Positions 61,621-64,000 of a DNA stretch of 64,000 nt are shown in pieces (position 1 is the stretch's first letter; every line of letters starts with the position of its first letter). Origin of the DNA: ZC4RG25 sp023428365 (lineage in GTDB: Bacteria; Pseudomonadota; Alphaproteobacteria; Rhizobiales; Hyphomicrobiaceae); NCBI GenBank assembly GCA_050283925.1, contig JBNOAI010000005.1:248001-312000 (forward strand), given 5' to 3'. Both the position numbers and the translations under genes were made by a program. A model generated the notes under the pieces. That model ran no database searches and had not been told where the DNA came from. It saw only the letters and a list, made by a program, of their open reading frames with translations.

Positions 61621-64000
61621 ATGAACGCGCACGATGCAGGCCTGTCGGATCAGGGCTCACCGGCCCCGAATGACACCTTGCGCCCGGCGAAGCTGGTGAT
61701 GGCACCCGAGCGCGCCGCGGCCGCTTACCCCAACGCGCTCAGCTTCTCCCGCAGCACGCTCCGCAAGATGTTGCGCGAGCGCTGGCGCATCGAATTGGCG
61801 CGCATCGAGCTCGATCCGGAAGGACGCGGGGAGGCTATCTACAGGATTACGGCCGGCAACGTCGTGTTCACCTTCTTCGCGATCTCCAAGGTATTTCCGC
61901 CAGGCGCGAAGGTCGATCGCAGCTTTGGCATCAACTGGGACGTGAGCGCTGCAATCTGCCAGGGCGACTGGACGCCGGAGCGCGAGGCAATTCTGCGTGA
62001 GGAAATCCCAAAACAGTACGACGGCCGTTACGACGCCGATGTTCTGTGTTTCTGTCGCGGCAATCGCAGCGAGCGCATCTTCGACGAGGTCGTCGATGCG
62101 CTGGGAGCCGGCACGCAGCCCGATACCGCGATGCTGGCCAGCGTCGGGTACATCCTCCGGTCCACGGCTTTCGCAGGCAATGGCCTGTTCGGCATGACAC
62201 CATTTGAAGGGCTCGGCTCCGATCATCCGCTCGGCGCGCCCTATCACGCGCAGATTCTCGCCGCCTTCATGCTGCGCGAATTCGTGTTCGATCTGGTGGA
62301 TTCGATTGCGCTGGCACGCGGCAGTCAGGCGGTGAAGCTGGATCGCAAGCTGAAGCGTTATCTCGGCGTCGGCAATTCAGCGGGACTGGGATTGATCCCG
62401 TTTCTGGCCAACCATCCGCGGATCGTCGACCGTTGGGTCCGAACTCATGAAGAGGCACTCGCTGGTGCCCGTGCGCGACCCATTTCGCCGCTCGATCCGC
62501 TTGCAACCCGTTATCTCGGATTGGTCGACAAGGCAGCTACGTATTTCAGCGAAGATCCTCGTGACGGGAACGGGATCTTTGCCAGCTTCGAGCAATTGGG
62601 CGCCGAATTCAAACTGATCGGCACGCGGATACGCGAGCAGTTCGAGCGTCAGCCAAAGCCCGTGCTTTGGTCGTCGGTGATCGATCCAGCTTGCGCGGGA
62701 TTGCATCTGGAGGCCGCCGAAATTGCCAGCGGATTGCTGCTGGAACTCTATCCCGATCTCGTCGAACGTGGCGAGGCTGCCATGGCCGCGAACGAGACCA
62801 TCGATTTCGACCCCGACATGACGGTCGCTGAGCTGCGCGACATCACGGAACAGGATTTCGCCTGGCTCAACGACTGCAATCCGGGCGCTTCCGAAGAAGC
62901 GAAGTACTTCTGGTACTATCCGGTGGAGGCACCTTACGAACCTCGCCGTGGCGTACGCGGGCGCGGCCTGGGATACGAATACGAGACCCCGATGGATCTG
63001 CCGCGCAACCTCGCTGCGCTGAGCAGAACCTTGGCGAACTCTCCCGGCGACATGACCGTCGCCGAACTGACAGCACGGCATCCGAACCACCGCGCCACCA
63101 TCTGTCGCGTACAGTCCACGGCCGGCTTTGACTACGCCGATCTGCATCAGAATTATATCGCTGACGGCTTCACTCCGTTCGCCGCATGTCGCTTTCTGTT
63201 GTCGTTCTATGGCATGGAGAAATTCGATCCGCGCCTGCCGCGCTCGACCAAGGGCGCGCTGCTGCAAGGCGCGCCTCTTGCCGACGAGATCGAGAACGGC
63301 ATCGACGGCGAGTGGCCCTTTCCATTGGTCCCGCAGTTTTCGGCCAGGTCATCGGCATTCGCACTAACTCCGCTGCGGTCGCTGGAGTCGCCGGAAGTTT
63401 CCGCTAAAGCCATTCAGCAGCTTGCGTCCGAAGCTGAAGAGCCGATCGTCCAACGCGATGCAACGCACATCTTCCCGCTCGAACTGCGCAAGCTGTTCAC
63501 GAAGGCGCTTCTCTCTCAAGGTTGCACCTTTGGTGTCGCCGAGGACATCACGCGCCTGATGCAAACAGCAATGACGCTTGGATCGGACAGTCTCGAACAG
63601 GTTCTCGATTGTTTCGATCATTGGTCTCCCGCGGCTGTACCCCAGTTCGTCTCGCCGCTGAGAATCGATGCAGCGTGCGGTCCAGCCTTCACATGTCTAC
63701 CGTCTGCGATGGATTTGGCACGCACCGCGGCACAAGCCGGTGGTGCTGCTGTCTGCCGGATCGACAAAGCGCAATCCTCACCGCTTCTTGGAGCCGCTAT
63801 TCTCGGCGCGGCCCGCCGCGGTTTTCTCAGCGTCATTGCTGACTGCAATACCGGCGAGACCTGGGCCTCCGGCATGGGGCAGTCTGGTCCCTGGCTCATG
63901 AAGTCCCCCAATCCGTGGCAGCCGCCGGCAAGCGACACGCCGCTGGCACAACACCTCGCTCGTCTGCTCGGCGCAATCCGCGTCGCCGATGGAGCCAGCG
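61621..64000 (+). CDS. Very large protein of unknown function, possible Ldh_2/DUF3726-like C-terminal part (3'-truncated)
   Basis: From ATG 61621 the frame is open to the end of the window, 793 codons without a stop. I do not recognise the protein. Residues 1-300 contain WDVSAAICQGDWTPEREA, DVLCFCRGNRSERIFDE, YILRSTAFAGNGLFGM and KRYLGVGNSAGLGLIPFL, which look like a well-conserved family core. Residues 620-750 (ELRKLFTKALLSQGCTFGVA ... GGAAVCRIDKAQSSPLLGAA) recall DUF3726 or lactate/malate dehydrogenase-2 proteins; this is a weak match by eye. No signal peptide or membrane span is present. The gene is divergent from the M24-Pot operon and shares its operator region. Confidence 0.85.
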   Translation, partial: MNAHDAGLSDQGSPAPNDTLRPAKLVMAPERAAAAYPNALSFSRSTLRKMLRERWRIELARIELDPEGRGEAIYRITAGNVVFTFFAISKVFPPGAKVDRSFGINWDVSAAICQGDWTPEREAILREEIPKQYDGRYDADVLCFCRGNRSERIFDEVVDALGAGTQPDTAMLASVGYILRSTAFAGNGLFGMTPFEGLGSDHPLGAPYHAQILAAFMLREFVFDLVDSIALARGSQAVKLDRKLKRYLGVGNSAGLGLIPFLANHPRIVDRWVRTHEEALAGARARPISPLDPLATRYLGLVDKAATYFSEDPRDGNGIFASFEQLGAEFKLIGTRIREQFERQPKPVLWSSVIDPACAGLHLEAAEIASGLLLELYPDLVERGEAAMAANETIDFDPDMTVAELRDITEQDFAWLNDCNPGASEEAKYFWYYPVEAPYEPRRGVRGRGLGYEYETPMDLPRNLAALSRTLANSPGDMTVAELTARHPNHRATICRVQSTAGFDYADLHQNYIADGFTPFAACRFLLSFYGMEKFDPRLPRSTKGALLQGAPLADEIENGIDGEWPFPLVPQFSARSSAFALTPLRSLESPEVSAKAIQQLASEAEEPIVQRDATHIFPLELRKLFTKALLSQGCTFGVAEDITRLMQTAMTLGSDSLEQVLDCFDHWSPAAVPQFVSPLRIDAACGPAFTCLPSAMDLARTAAQAGGAAVCRIDKAQSSPLLGAAILGAARRGFLSVIADCNTGETWASGMGQSGPWLMKSPNPWQPPASDTPLAQHLARLLGAIRVADGAS

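Overview
The window is a 64 kb piece of an alphaproteobacterial chromosome, most likely from the order Hyphomicrobiales (Rhizobiales). This rests on gene order (surA-pdxA-rsmA; yicC-gmk-mltG-fabF-acpP-fabG-fabD; rpsF-rpsR-DUF2232-rplI; dacA-tmk-holB-metG-tatD-MBL), on two Rhizobiales-type porins with a short N-terminal coiled coil, and on a Rhizobiales-style palindromic element at 25519-25631. Genus cannot be fixed from the sequence. No rRNA, tRNA, CRISPR array, transposase or prophage was seen.

Layout. 1-2.7 kb: end of a surA-type chaperone gene, pdxA and rsmA, tightly coupled. 2.7-5.9 kb: sugar genes (SMP-30 lactonase, aldose 1-epimerase) and two small secreted proteins. 6.2-9.7 kb: two tandem paralogous porins whose upstream regions are also duplicated. 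10.3-12.3 kb: parE, closed by a strong terminator. 12.4-18.4 kb: a SoeABC-like molybdenum sulfite dehydrogenase, an Lrp/AsnC regulator and a TIGR01244 phosphatase/sulfurtransferase-like protein. 18.4-20.4 kb: uracil-DNA glycosylase-like protein, metallo-beta-lactamase protein and glutathione S-transferase. 20.7-23.9 kb: a membrane histidine kinase, a TTG-started DUF1289 protein and two retropepsin-like membrane proteases. 24-25.5 kb: phosphomannomutase. 25.7-32.5 kb: gmk, yicC, mltG and the fatty-acid synthesis genes fabF, acpP, fabG, fabD. 33.3-35.8 kb: ribosomal proteins S6 (with an RGG-repeat tail), S18 and L9. 36-45.9 kb: cfa, dnaB, alr, radA, cvpA, purF, an unknown secreted protein and an SDR. 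45.9-52.4 kb: the leftward dacA-tmk-holB-metG-tatD-MBL cluster.

The most unusual part is 52.6-64.0 kb. A leftward gene set encodes an M24 peptidase-like protein, a complete Pot-type ABC importer, a LacI regulator, an M19 dipeptidase-like enzyme and an aldehyde dehydrogenase. A C-terminal remnant of a second M19 gene lies between potA and lacI. Divergent from it is a very long reading frame (from 61621, at least 793 codons, running off the window) coding for a protein I do not recognise; its C-terminal part may resemble lactate/malate dehydrogenase-2 or DUF3726 proteins. The gap between the divergent genes holds two CG-centred palindromes of LacI-operator type, 72 bp apart. Together they look like a LacI-controlled uptake and breakdown regulon for an unidentified amide- or peptide-like compound that yields an aldehyde. 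This is the best candidate for an undescribed system here.
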